A program made the position numbers and the translations under genes. The notes under the pieces were generated by a model. That model was not told where the DNA came from, did not search any database, and saw only the letters and a program-made list of their open reading frames with translations. A stretch of DNA of 14,925 nt, taken from Alphaproteobacteria bacterium. GTDB taxonomy: Bacteria; Pseudomonadota; Alphaproteobacteria; Rs-D84. Positions within the stretch are counted from its first letter, which is position 1. Each line of letters starts with the position of its first letter. Of the stretch, positions 9,401 to 13,674 are shown in pieces. Location: assembly GCA_017642625.1 (NCBI GenBank), contig JAGCOQ010000011.1:1-14925 (forward strand). Reading direction: 5' to 3'.

Positions 9401-12348
9401 CGACCAATACAAGTAATATGTTCGGCAACACTTTTTACGGTTGTAACAAACTAACCACTGTCCCAGTAGAATTATTTAGTGCAATTGACACATCGTCCGC
9501 AACCGATACAAGTAATATGTTTAATGGCACATTTAATTCATGTCTTAACTTGGAAACTATACCAGCGGGGTTGTTCAGCGCGATTGACACATCGTCCGCG
9601 ACCAATACAAGTAATATGTTTTCTGGGTCGTTTTATGGGTGCAGCAAATTGTCCGCTATTCCGTCTGGATTGTTTAGTGAAATTGATACATCGTCCGCAA
9701 CCAATGTCAGCAGTATGTTTCAAAATACATTTTCTGGTTGCAGCAGGTTGACAACTATCCCGGCGGAGTTGTTTAGTGAAATTGATACATCGTCCGCAAC
9801 CAATGTCAGCAGTATGTTTAATAGTACGTTTAATAATTGTAGCGCTGTTACCAGTATGCCAGCAGGATTGTTCAGCACGATTGACACATCGTCCGCAACC
9901 GATACAAGTTATATGTTCTATAATACATTTGCTGGATGCAGTAATATGAGCAGCTATATCCCACCAACAACATTCCCCAGCACGATTAGCACAGGATCGT
10001 CATCCAGTACAGATATGTGGGCGCAGGCTTTTAATAATACTGGTTTGGCGACTGAATGTCCGATGGCTATGACGCAATATATTACCGGGTTTGAATCGGA
10101 TTGGAATGGCAAAGTTTCATGTGAACCATGTCCAATGGGAACATACAAGGATGTTGTTGGAAACCAAGCATGTTCGGCATGTCCGAATGGAACCTATATG
10201 TCTGATACTGGGGCAACGGCGTGTGTCGCATGTACGAACAAGCCGGCGAACTCTGTCTATACTGGCAATGCAACATCTAATTCTTGCCCGTATAGTTGTA
10301 ATGCGGGATACACCAACAGCAATAATTTATGTGAAGCATGTGCGGCGGGGACGTATAAGGGGACGGTTGGTAACGAGGCGTGTGCCGCGGCATCAGCGGG
10401 CTATTTCGCCGCAGGAACCGCGAACACCGCCCAGACATTATGCGCAGCGGGTTCTTATACCGACACAACAGGTCAGGCGGCGTGCACCGCGTGTCAAAAT
10501 GGAACAACCAATACCGGCACCGATGCAACCAGCCAACAGGCATGCGGAACAACGTGTTCAAATGCAACAAATGCGCGCACAGATAATAATTCGCTGACAT
10601 GGGAAACGGCGACTTGGGCGAATAACAGTGTGACAAATGCGTGCACGTTAAAAACAACAGGGTGTGCTGCCAACTATTATTACGACACCAATGCATGCGT
10701 TTCGTGTCCAACACCAGCGGATCATAAGCGAACAACTTTCCCAGCCAACTATTATGAGCCAACTATTGATAGTGTTAGTTTTGCAAGTCCAAAGGGTATC
10801 AGCAGTATTTCCAGTTGTCGTGTGATATATTGGGCATCAGGAACGCGTGGTCGTTTATATGATTATTCGACATATAACACAACGACAAGCAAATATGATA
10901 CCAGCACGAATTATGGTTGGTCTGATGTTAATGCGGGGTATTACCTGACGACCAAGGGCAGTTGTGGAACATATGCGTATTACAAGGATGCAAATGTATG
11001 TCCGGCGGGGTCTTATTGCCCAGGAAAAGCGCGCGTGACGTGTAATGCCAGCAACCAGGAAACCGTTCATACAACAACATTTGGTTTGAATGACTGTGCG
11101 ACCGATACAACAAACTATGCCAATAGTGCCGAAGGGACAACGACAATCGATAATTGCTACCTGACCACGACCGCAACGAATTATGTTGCAACGGCGGGCG
11201 CGGGCGAAACAACTTGTGCGGCGGGCGGATATTGCGCTGGGGGGACAGACGTGTATTACAACACGGACGGTGGTGCGGCAACTGGCGGTATGACGGTCTG
11301 TGCGGCAAATAGTTATTCAAATGCGGGTGCTTCATCTTGCACAGCTTGTGCGACAACAAAGGGCTATGGCAACAGTGGTGATAATGTTGCGAATCATGCG
11401 GGTGTCACGTCTTGTACAGTGACCTGTCCGGGTGGGTCTTATGTCGCGACCGCGGGGGCAGGGTGCGTAAATGTTGGCGCAGGCAATTGGGGTGCTGGTG
11501 GCACAGTCACACAAACCGGAACATTGGCGCGGACATCATGTGCGACTGGTTTGACGACAATCGGTTATGGACCTGGTGCGGACGAAGCGGGCGATTGTGG
11601 ACACAAGTTCCATGCGGGCGATGGTATATTATACCTGCGCAGTGTAAAGAAGACGACCCCGTCATTAAATGTAAGAATTGGAAATGCGGTATTCTATGGT
11701 AATATGTCTACATTGGAAAATATTATGAGTGCCGGATCCACCAGAAAGTTAAAAATTAATAATGGTGGCACCATATACCATGTTCACGATGATAGTGTTG
11801 ATTTGCCCAGTGGATATACCCAGGTCGCGTATGTTCAGAGTAGTGGTAACCAGGCAATAGATACAGGAATCATTATGACGAACGCGCACGAGGTCCGAGC
11901 GAAATTTAATCCATCAGCATTGTCAAAGTATTTGTATGGTTCTGTAAGTTCGGGTAATTCAACTTCGTATACGGCGTATTTGAGCAGTGCCGGAAATTGG
12001 CGCTTCGGGAATAGAACCATAGCTATTCCCACAAGTGCGAATACTCTTTATGAAAGCGTCCAAAATTCATCTGGTGTCACTATAAATGGTGTCAGCAAGG
12101 GAACTTACGCCAGCACCACGTTTACGTCGCCTAATTCGTTGGTATTGTTCGGGTCGCATTCCACGGCGAATGCGGTATCTCCGAATTTCTCGGGCAAGGT
12201 ATATTACATAAAAATATATAACAACGGCGATGCGGTGTTCGATGGGATCCCAGCTAAACGCAACAGCGATAACAAGTGTGGTTTGTACGATATGGCGAAT
12301 AATGTATTTTATGCCAGTCACACGGCAACGGCGTTTATATGCCCATAA
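484..12348 (+). CDS. giant secreted multi-module repeat protein (PKD-like / BspA-type LRR / Cys-rich / LamG-like), 3,954 aa
   Basis: No enzyme activity is recognisable. The expected role is an extracellular adhesin or binding scaffold. Residues 1-24 are a signal peptide (basic MIKR, hydrophobic core, cleavage after ASA). Seven composite modules follow at residues 26-340, 344-659, 663-982, 1341-1692, 1695-2184, 2255-2690 and 2724-3213. Each has a PKD-like sandwich (FYVDWGDG or FYVDCGDG, then RFGG), a 'SGSLGA.FP' linker, LRR-type units of about 28-33 residues, and a cap ending near KVSC. Cys-rich GCC2/GCC3-like segments occupy 985-1340, 2187-2254, 2690-2723 and 3213-3705. A LamG/concanavalin-like C-terminus occupies 3706-3954. 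I count 43 LRR units plus 7 cap units. The frame is unbroken over 11.9 kb, so the gene is maintained. It starts at TTG. No LPXTG, autotransporter barrel, lipobox or C-terminal membrane anchor is visible, so the export route beyond Sec and the mode of attachment are unknown. Transcription probably ends at 12417-12448. Secretion and modular structure are confident; adhesion is inference from related repeat proteins. Confidence 0.9.
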   Translation: MIKRLLSILFMCLFVALSPTRASAECATTEIDVLGDGTQCETAKFSVTTISTNQMDFRLTAVGTFYVDWGDGSAVETITRADTTTTAYSHTYDTSDTYTIRFGGVATAYETNPFGGAIDFYKTSGGASQNKVAEISGSLGALFPQYGANAGQYPSFASTFEGQTSLSSIPAGLFSGLTGGRYMFLRTFYECTGISSLPANLFSNITTGAEDMFYATFQGCTGLNSIPANFFARITTGAIEMFRATFAGCTGLRALPSGLFKGLTTAASDMFTNTFNNCKYIHDFIPKSMFAGLVANGSPTAPDMWSGTFNNDTYMATSCSSPYTQYTTGYESYWGGKVSCSRTCAANEIDVYGDGVQCETSKFEITTTSNTTKFQFVIRAAGTFYVDWGDGSPVQILTYASAGNSTGVSHTFPSSGSYTIRFGGLGTSYPGCGGDESTLDFTNNGWYQANVASVSGSLGALLPQYGTAYGQYPCFLQQFSGCTNLTSIPSTLFSGITGGVQYMFYTAFNNCTKLTSLPAGLFDDITTGALSQFALTFKGCTRLASIPDGLFSNITTVTGSNLFNEIFRNCTALTSLPENLFSGITTAHERLFSYAFDGCTNLSGAIPLSTFSGLLNNNTPFASNMFSNTFNGTALNTSCGANEVTYAVYKPYWSGKVVCRTACPAGQIATGTTGCEAEKFSLTTTSDTTSFSFNMTARGTFYVDWGDGTVQTIDRSNNNQATYSHTYSTAGAYTIRFGGTATLYSTTSNMDYRTAAIGFYYPSTGTQAKIASVSGSLGAMFPILGSAANQKPKFTQTFMSATNLAEIPSTLFSGLVGGPYMFDSTFKGCTGLTTIAPTLFQGATTGAERMFRYTFQNCTGLTTIPDGLFSYTTTSGDRLFHGTFAGCAGLTALPENLFAGLTNTAGYMFMGTFNGCSNLTGFIPPSFVSGLIARGSPKPQGMWDSAFANTALLTECPAGYAQYITGYEGTSGANVWNGKVSCVPCAAGTARNEPGLGACPACAVGTYSGAGATTCTACTNGPANSTYTDNATTNACPFDCDAGYSAHEESVPDLSTAIGTVTGNYIGYISNDGNNQSNASTYGLTENGTFAVEYSNNKGTLKGIAQCSSQVGTNNSETWSNPTISASLPDASGVYCYCKLDKYNGQSFPMSWMFYNSYGSNSSCAQYCAGACAGYLAYTHTNALAFRSAMFNAVQPVTTCEICANGTYAAAGSSSCTACPTVDTGYEYVSGTGWTGYSDCQEQTRPANCYSGYLTKTASSASAWGTATTTLTANAGYEVTGSGNATTCTACAAGYYSTDGDTTCTVCSNANPAHSTYITPATSSTCPWECESGYINTGTSCETEKFSVTTTSNATTLKFALRATGDFYVDCGDGGTLTQDTSSYGTLSGKTISRTSTGTTWYTCTWGSAGVHHIKFSGTATGYQTNLTSPIGFYLNNGNTSTKIASISGSLAALFPQLGNSVGQYPKFYQTFRGASNMTGIPGTLFTGLTGGAEMFRDTFYGCSSVQTIPDNLFSTITNGADSIFLGTFLQCSGVTAIPSTLFSHLSGNTSYASMFQNTFWECTGLTSVPADLFSHAGTGATSLFQATFYGCTGLTSIPAGLFSTVTGAYENQFKGTFQGCTNLAGYIPKTTFAGLIANDSPSPSNNKTMWDNTFLNTNVATSCSPYTGMTQFISGYEGETNATTWNTRVSCQTCAEARMFTGTNGQCEPSKFEVTTTNDTSMFKFQMSVKGTFYVDWGDGNVQTLEHANANTATYTHTYDTTGSYTIRFGGLATGYQTGNGPTITFYNETNGTQSKIAGISGSLAAIFPEIGTPTATSIGTHPLFRNTFEGAVNLTSIPDTLFRGLHGGYMMFYQTFYGCTGLTSIPATLFTDINIPAQSMFASTFYNTGITSIPETLFDTVTSSEKSMFNYTFAGCSGLSSIPADLFSHITTGSDFLFDYTFAWCTGLTTVPATLFNRVTTGGESTFRGVFYGCTGLTSVPGNLFSGLTSTTGATNMFKGAFSGCTSLASVPATLFNKVSTGENYMFQETFKGCSALTTVPAELFSGISTGATGLFSRTFENCTGLTSVPPGLFSGITTSANSMFSGTFKGCNHLAALPDTLFSGITTGANYMFNETFNGCSGLSGFVPPTLFSGLIANSSPYSTNMMQNVFNGSTLLTACPAGYTQYITGYEDYWSSKVSCEPCAAGTYKSGSGNGACTACSVGTYMANTGATACTACTNKPAHSSYSTSGGTTNTCDWECDSGYINTGTSCEEPKFSVTTTSNATSFVWTMSATGEFYVDCGDGGTLTQSGTTTDSTLSGNTITRTGISDTTYTCTWDSAGAHTVRFGGTATGYNTSTSVPTISFYQFSGGTQAKVASVSGSLGAMFPVVNGNIPRFYQTFYNCNNLTSIPANLFNGIDTSSVTDTSSMFQSTFSGCSSLTSIPAGLFSAIDTSAATNTSEMFSNTFKFASITSIPSDLFSTIDTSSATNTSSMFINTFYGCTNLSSIPAGLFSAIDTSSATNTSYMFDDTFYGCSSLTSIPADLFSAVDTSSATDTLAMFQSTFSGCSNLSSIPAGLFSAIDTSSATNTRNMFSGTFARTGITSIPAGLFSGIDTSSVTDTSRMFQSTFNGCSNLTGYIPPTTFPNTIQPGSSSSSNMWYRTFYNTQLLTACPMGTGQYITGFESDWGYSNGNVPSDDGSTRVSCEPCPGTLPEHASYTTAGTCDWVCDSGYINTGTSCEESTFSVTTTSDATSLVWTMTAKGTFYADCGDGGTLTQSTTSYGTLVGNKITRTKLSTTAYTCTWNTAAAHTVHFAGNATEYNTGTQTAAISFYKSGGTQTKVASVSGSLGSMFPVVSGQIPRFSKTFYGCNKLTSISSTLFSGINTSSVTDTSYMFYNMFTNCSSLVNIPAGLFSTIDTSSATNTSYMFATSFYGCRGLTGIPSGLFSEIDTSSATNTSGMFSSTFYGCSKLESVPSVLFSEIDTSSATNTSNMFGNTFYGCNKLTTVPVELFSAIDTSSATDTSNMFNGTFNSCLNLETIPAGLFSAIDTSSATNTSNMFSGSFYGCSKLSAIPSGLFSEIDTSSATNVSSMFQNTFSGCSRLTTIPAELFSEIDTSSATNVSSMFNSTFNNCSAVTSMPAGLFSTIDTSSATDTSYMFYNTFAGCSNMSSYIPPTTFPSTISTGSSSSTDMWAQAFNNTGLATECPMAMTQYITGFESDWNGKVSCEPCPMGTYKDVVGNQACSACPNGTYMSDTGATACVACTNKPANSVYTGNATSNSCPYSCNAGYTNSNNLCEACAAGTYKGTVGNEACAAASAGYFAAGTANTAQTLCAAGSYTDTTGQAACTACQNGTTNTGTDATSQQACGTTCSNATNARTDNNSLTWETATWANNSVTNACTLKTTGCAANYYYDTNACVSCPTPADHKRTTFPANYYEPTIDSVSFASPKGISSISSCRVIYWASGTRGRLYDYSTYNTTTSKYDTSTNYGWSDVNAGYYLTTKGSCGTYAYYKDANVCPAGSYCPGKARVTCNASNQETVHTTTFGLNDCATDTTNYANSAEGTTTIDNCYLTTTATNYVATAGAGETTCAAGGYCAGGTDVYYNTDGGAATGGMTVCAANSYSNAGASSCTACATTKGYGNSGDNVANHAGVTSCTVTCPGGSYVATAGAGCVNVGAGNWGAGGTVTQTGTLARTSCATGLTTIGYGPGADEAGDCGHKFHAGDGILYLRSVKKTTPSLNVRIGNAVFYGNMSTLENIMSAGSTRKLKINNGGTIYHVHDDSVDLPSGYTQVAYVQSSGNQAIDTGIIMTNAHEVRAKFNPSALSKYLYGSVSSGNSTSYTAYLSSAGNWRFGNRTIAIPTSANTLYESVQNSSGVTINGVSKGTYASTTFTSPNSLVLFGSHSTANAVSPNFSGKVYYIKIYNNGDAVFDGIPAKRNSDNKCGLYDMANNVFYASHTATAFICP
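559..1503 (+). other. module 1 of the giant protein (W/H type, 4 LRR units + cap)
   Basis: Residues 26-340. The PKD-like part has DWGDG, YSHTY and YTIRFGG. Four LRR units of 28-29 residues follow, with the pattern TF.GCTGL.SIPA.LF..ITTGA..MF. The cap unit (FIPKSMFAGL..GSP...DMW) is followed by two cysteines flanking TQYTTGYE. It opens with CATTEIDVLGDGTQC, an N-terminal cysteine pair shared with module 2. Confidence 0.85.
1513..2460 (+). other. module 2 of the giant protein (W/H type, 4 LRR units + cap)
   Basis: Residues 344-659. It is closest to module 1: the opening CAANEIDVYGDGVQC matches it nearly residue for residue, and both have four units plus a cap. The sandwich has DWGDG and SHTF. 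Its RFGG is followed by a variant with an extra cysteine (YPGCGG). The cap signature is the most divergent (EVTYAVYKPYW in place of TQYITGYE..W), but both cap cysteines remain. Confidence 0.85.
2470..3429 (+). other. module 3 of the giant protein (W/H type, 4 LRR units + cap)
   Basis: Residues 663-982. It has DWGDG, YSHTY and YTIRFGG, then four LRR units and a cap (FIPPSFVSGLIARGSP..QGMW). Its first LRR unit lacks the usual GC (TFMSATNL), as in modules 1, 4 and 5, which marks an N-terminal cap-like unit. It runs straight into the first long Cys-rich segment. Confidence 0.85.
3436..4500 (+). other. Cys-rich segment 1 (GCC2/GCC3-like)
   Basis: Residues 985-1340 carry repeats of the form C..CA.GTY......C.AC, as in GCC2/GCC3 (ephrin-receptor-like) domains. 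These are small disulfide-stabilised folds of secreted proteins. The segment ends with CPWECESGYINTGTSC, a motif that recurs before modules 6 and 7. A non-repetitive domain is inserted at 3622-4062. Confidence 0.75.
3622..4062 (+). other. unique domain inserted in Cys-rich segment 1
   Basis: Residues 1047-1193 do not resemble any other part of the protein. The N-terminal part is low in cysteine and rich in Asn, Gly and Ser. The second half has CYCKLDKY, a W.F motif and a cysteine cluster (CAQYCAGACAGY), followed by an FRSAMF motif near the end. I cannot assign a family. It is probably a small disulfide-bonded domain swapped into the segment. Confidence 0.6.
4504..5559 (+). other. module 4 of the giant protein (C/C type, 5 LRR units + cap)
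   Basis: Residues 1341-1692. The sandwich motif is DCGDGGTLTQ and the later strand is YTCTW, replacing the Trp and His of modules 1-3. About a dozen extra residues separate the two motifs. The five LRR units are still of the short ITTGA-like type, so this module combines the sandwich of modules 6-7 with the solenoid of modules 1-5. One unit is lengthened (HLSGNTSYASMF). Confidence 0.85.
5566..7035 (+). other. module 5 of the giant protein (W/H type, 10 LRR units + cap)
   Basis: Residues 1695-2184. The sandwich is of W/H type (DWGDG, YTHTY, YTIRFGG). The solenoid is the longest in the protein: ten units span 5968-6837 (290 residues, units of 28, 29 and one of 31), followed by a cap. Two units depart from the consensus: one lacks the GC (TFYNTGI), and one has inserted residues (LTSTTGATNMF). 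Confidence 0.85.
7042..7248 (+). other. Cys-rich segment 2 (GCC2/GCC3-like)
   Basis: Residues 2187-2254 contain two short GTY-type cysteine repeats (CAAGTY, CSVGTY) and then CDWECDSGYINTGTSC leading into module 6. It resembles the start of Cys-rich segment 3, which suggests that Cys-rich segment plus following module may duplicate as one unit. Confidence 0.75.
7246..8553 (+). other. module 6 of the giant protein (C/C type, 7 long LRR units + cap)
   Basis: Residues 2255-2690. The sandwich is of DCGDGGTLTQ / YTCTW type. The solenoid units carry the longer spacer AIDTSSATNTS..MF, close to the DTSNVTNMS..MF pattern of DUF285 surface repeats. The cap has a longer insertion before the last cysteine (DWGYSNGNVPSDDGSTRVSC). 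Confidence 0.85.
7633..8319 (+). repeat. tandem array of seven 96/99-bp LRR-coding units (module 6)
   Basis: Seven in-frame units, five of 33 and two of 32 codons, total 687 bp. Similarity is at DNA level: 7951-8009 is identical to 8149-8207 (59 nt, exactly two units apart). The stretch beginning at 7687 is nearly repeated from 8275 (six units apart). Recent unit duplication or conversion is inferred. The unit count could vary between strains and is a place where short-read assembly can err. Confidence 0.85.
8551..8655 (+). other. short Cys-rich linker between modules 6 and 7
   Basis: Residues 2690-2723 contain CEPCPGTLPEHASY and CDWVCDSGYINTGTSC. It is a shortened version of Cys-rich segment 2, lacking the GTY repeats but keeping the terminal motif. 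It marks a module boundary. Confidence 0.7.
8653..10122 (+). other. module 7 of the giant protein (C/C type, 9 long LRR units + cap)
   Basis: Residues 2724-3213. The sandwich has ADCGDGGTLTQ and YTCTW, and the last strand is weaker (HFAGNATEY for RFGGTATGY). Nine long LRR units and a cap (YIPPTTFPSTISTGSSSSTDMW) follow. It is the sister of module 6 in both sandwich and solenoid type. Confidence 0.85.
9034..9924 (+). repeat. tandem array of nine 99-bp LRR-coding units (module 7)
   Basis: Nine units of exactly 33 codons (891 bp, no indels) share the consensus SxIDTSSATNTSxMFxxTF and a near-constant DNA core around ATTGACACATCGTCCGC. Units differ mostly at the exposed positions after GC and before MF. 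Perfect periodicity means that gain or loss of units would keep the reading frame. Confidence 0.85.
10120..11598 (+). other. Cys-rich segment 3 (GCC2/GCC3-like, longest)
   Basis: Residues 3213-3705. It starts with GTY-type cysteine repeats like segment 2, then diversifies into C.AG.Y / C.ACQNGT units. From about 10710 to 11100 there is a Tyr-rich, cysteine-poor stretch (YWASGTRGRLYDYSTY and neighbours) that looks like a small separate domain. The rest alternates Gly/Ala-rich spacers with cysteine motifs. Likely an extended disulfide-stabilised stalk, by analogy with GCC2/GCC3 proteins. Confidence 0.65.
11599..12345 (+). other. C-terminal region with LamG/concanavalin-like domain
   Basis: Residues 3706-3954. 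A first part (GDGILYLRSVKKTTPSLNVRIG, then FYGNMSTLENIMS, then GGTIYHVHDDS) looks like a small beta-rich domain. The rest has hallmarks of bacterial concanavalin/LamG-like domains: YTQVAYVQSSGNQAIDTGI at the start, and GKVYYIKIYNNG then GLYDMANNVFY at the end. Such domains often bind glycans or proteins, but the ligand here is unknown. The last residues are FICP, with no sorting signal that I recognise. Confidence 0.65.
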
Positions 12349-12363
12349 TTTAAAGTTTTTTAT

Positions 12364-12408
12364 GTCACGCGTGTCCCTTTCTCCAAATTTTCCAAAAACA
12401 CGCGTGGC
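12364..12408 (+). other. long-loop inverted repeat after the giant gene
   Basis: CACGCGTGT (12366-12374) pairs with ACACGCGTG (12398-12406). Two more pairs, one a wobble, extend the stem to 11 bp around a 23-nt pyrimidine-rich loop. Each arm contains the self-complementary 8-mer CACGCGTG. It has no T-run, so it is not a classic terminator. It may protect the mRNA 3' end or bind a protein. Confidence 0.5.
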
Positions 12409-12416
12409 GCCAAGAT

Positions 12417-12448
12417 AAAAACACCGCCCAAGTGGGCGGTGTTTTTTT
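12417..12448. terminator. bidirectional rho-independent terminator between converging genes
   Basis: CACCGCCC (12422-12429) pairs perfectly with GGGCGGTG (12434-12441) across the loop AAGT. It is flanked by five A on the left (12417-12421) and seven T on the right (12442-12448). It can terminate the giant gene rightward and the smpB operon leftward. The smpB stop codon (12449-12447) overlaps the A/T-run edge, so smpB has almost no 3' untranslated stretch before the hairpin. Confidence 0.9.
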
Positions 12449-12917
12449 ATTTCCCCTTCATGATACGCGATTTGCTGCGTTCCCATTCGCGCGTTTTAAT
12501 TGTTTCGCGTTTGTCGACACGATGCTTACCATGACCAATGCCCAAAAGAACCTTTAATTTGCCCCTGTTGTTAAAGTAAAGTTTAAGTGGGAATATGGTG
12601 GCACCTTTGTCTTGCAATTGCCCAATCATGCGATTTATTTGACTGCGGTGCAGTAATAATTGACGTGGACGGCGTTCATCAAAGTTAGCCACGCGTGCCG
12701 CGGTCGGTAATTTTTGGATTTCAATGCCCGCCAAGAATAAATTATCGCCACGTTTCTGCACAAAACCATCAACAATCGTCACCAGCCCATAGCGCACAGA
12801 TTTGATTTCTGCACCGGTCATAGACAAGCCAGCCTCTATCGTGTCTTCAATAGAGTAATTGAACCGCGCTTTGCGGTTTTCAGAAACTTGTCCAAATTTT
12901 ATCAAACTACGTGTCAT
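12447..12917 (-). CDS. smpB: SsrA-binding protein SmpB
   Basis: SmpB binds tmRNA and delivers it to ribosomes stalled on broken mRNAs, acting in trans-translation in the cytoplasm. The 156-residue length is normal. Family motifs are present in order: NRKARFNYSIEDTIEAG (14-30), GAEIKSVR (35-42), LLLHRSQI (87-94), PLKLYFNNRGKLKV (110-123) and GHGKHRVDKRET (128-139). The basic tail (145-156, KSRIMKGK) would insert in the decoding channel. The ATG lies 1 nt after the tatD stop, with no clear Shine-Dalgarno, so translational coupling is likely. It is the last gene of the operon and ends at the shared terminator. The tmRNA gene itself is not in this window. Confidence 0.97.
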   Translation of the reverse strand: MTRSLIKFGQVSENRKARFNYSIEDTIEAGLSMTGAEIKSVRYGLVTIVDGFVQKRGDNLFLAGIEIQKLPTAARVANFDERRPRQLLLHRSQINRMIGQLQDKGATIFPLKLYFNNRGKLKVLLGIGHGKHRVDKRETIKTREWERSKSRIMKGK

Positions 12918-12918
12918 T

Positions 12919-13674
12919 TTACTGTGCTATTTTTGGATACAGGTTTAATGTGTTCTGTTCCAGTATAGTTTCCAATTCATCCATTTGCAAACTTTTAATT
13001 TCCGCCAACACACGCGCGGTTTCACGCACCATAAACGGTTCGCATGTTTTTCCGCGGTATGGCACCGGCGCGCAAAATGGTGAATCTGTTTCAACAACAA
13101 TGCGGTCGGTCGGTATTTTGGCAAAGGTTTCGCGAATCTCGCCCGCGTTTTTAAATGTCAGAATACCCGACGCTGAAAAATAAAATCCGCGATCCAACAT
13201 TATTTTTGCAAGTTCCCAACCAGATGTAAAACAATGCATAACACCGCGAACACCGGTCAATATTGCCGCGGTATCACTATCTGCATCACGCGTATGAATC
13301 GCAACGGGCAGGTTTGCACCCCGCGCGATTTCCAACTGTTCTTCGAATAATTTTATTTGTGCGGTGCGGTTATCGTCGCGTTCGTGATAATCCAACCCGA
13401 TTTCGCCAATGCCAACCACACGCGGATGATTTAACACCGCGTCCGTCAAATATTCGTGTGGATTCATACCGGCGTATTCAGGGTGAATGCCAGTAGTCAC
13501 AAAAATATTGTCGTATTTTTCGGCAATTTTAATTGCCGGTATCATATCGTTTGCATCCGACGTGGCACAGATTAAACGCGCAACCCCATTGTCGCGTGCG
13601 CGTGCAATAACTTCGTCCAGTTTGTCACCTGAACAATAATCGTCGGTTAAATGGCAGTGTGTGTCTGTAAGCAT
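12919..13674 (-). CDS. tatD: TatD family metal-dependent hydrolase / DNase
   Basis: TatD proteins are TIM-barrel metal-dependent hydrolases of the amidohydrolase superfamily. Several members are 3'-5' DNases, and a role in DNA repair or cell death has been proposed. At 251 residues it is close to the usual 250-265. Expected metal ligands are all present: H6 and H8 in DTHCHL, E91 in GEIGLDYH, H127 in AIHTRDA, H147 in MHCFTS and D197 in VETDSPF. The usual RNEP near residue 210 reads TCEP. The start ATG lies inside holB and the genes overlap by 28 nt in different frames. Upstream of it is only an A-rich run, so initiation probably depends on translation of holB. The exact substrate cannot be told from sequence. 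Confidence 0.95.
   Translation of the reverse strand: MLTDTHCHLTDDYCSGDKLDEVIARARDNGVARLICATSDANDMIPAIKIAEKYDNIFVTTGIHPEYAGMNPHEYLTDAVLNHPRVVGIGEIGLDYHERDDNRTAQIKLFEEQLEIARGANLPVAIHTRDADSDTAAILTGVRGVMHCFTSGWELAKIMLDRGFYFSASGILTFKNAGEIRETFAKIPTDRIVVETDSPFCAPVPYRGKTCEPFMVRETARVLAEIKSLQMDELETILEQNTLNLYPKIAQ

Noticed and set aside
7633..9924. Regularly spaced near-identical repeats that could suggest a CRISPR array
   Set aside because: The 99-bp period is in frame with a protein repeat, the 'spacers' are related to each other, and no cas gene is nearby.
10091..10597. 168-codon ORF in another plus-strand frame
   Set aside because: It is a shadow of the Cys-rich coding repeats, with Arg/His-rich unnatural composition and no start signal.
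12067..12486. 139-codon minus-strand ORF across the giant gene end and the terminator
   Set aside because: It crosses the strong bidirectional terminator and the smpB stop, and is antisense to the LamG-like coding region; its composition is Arg/Tyr-rich.
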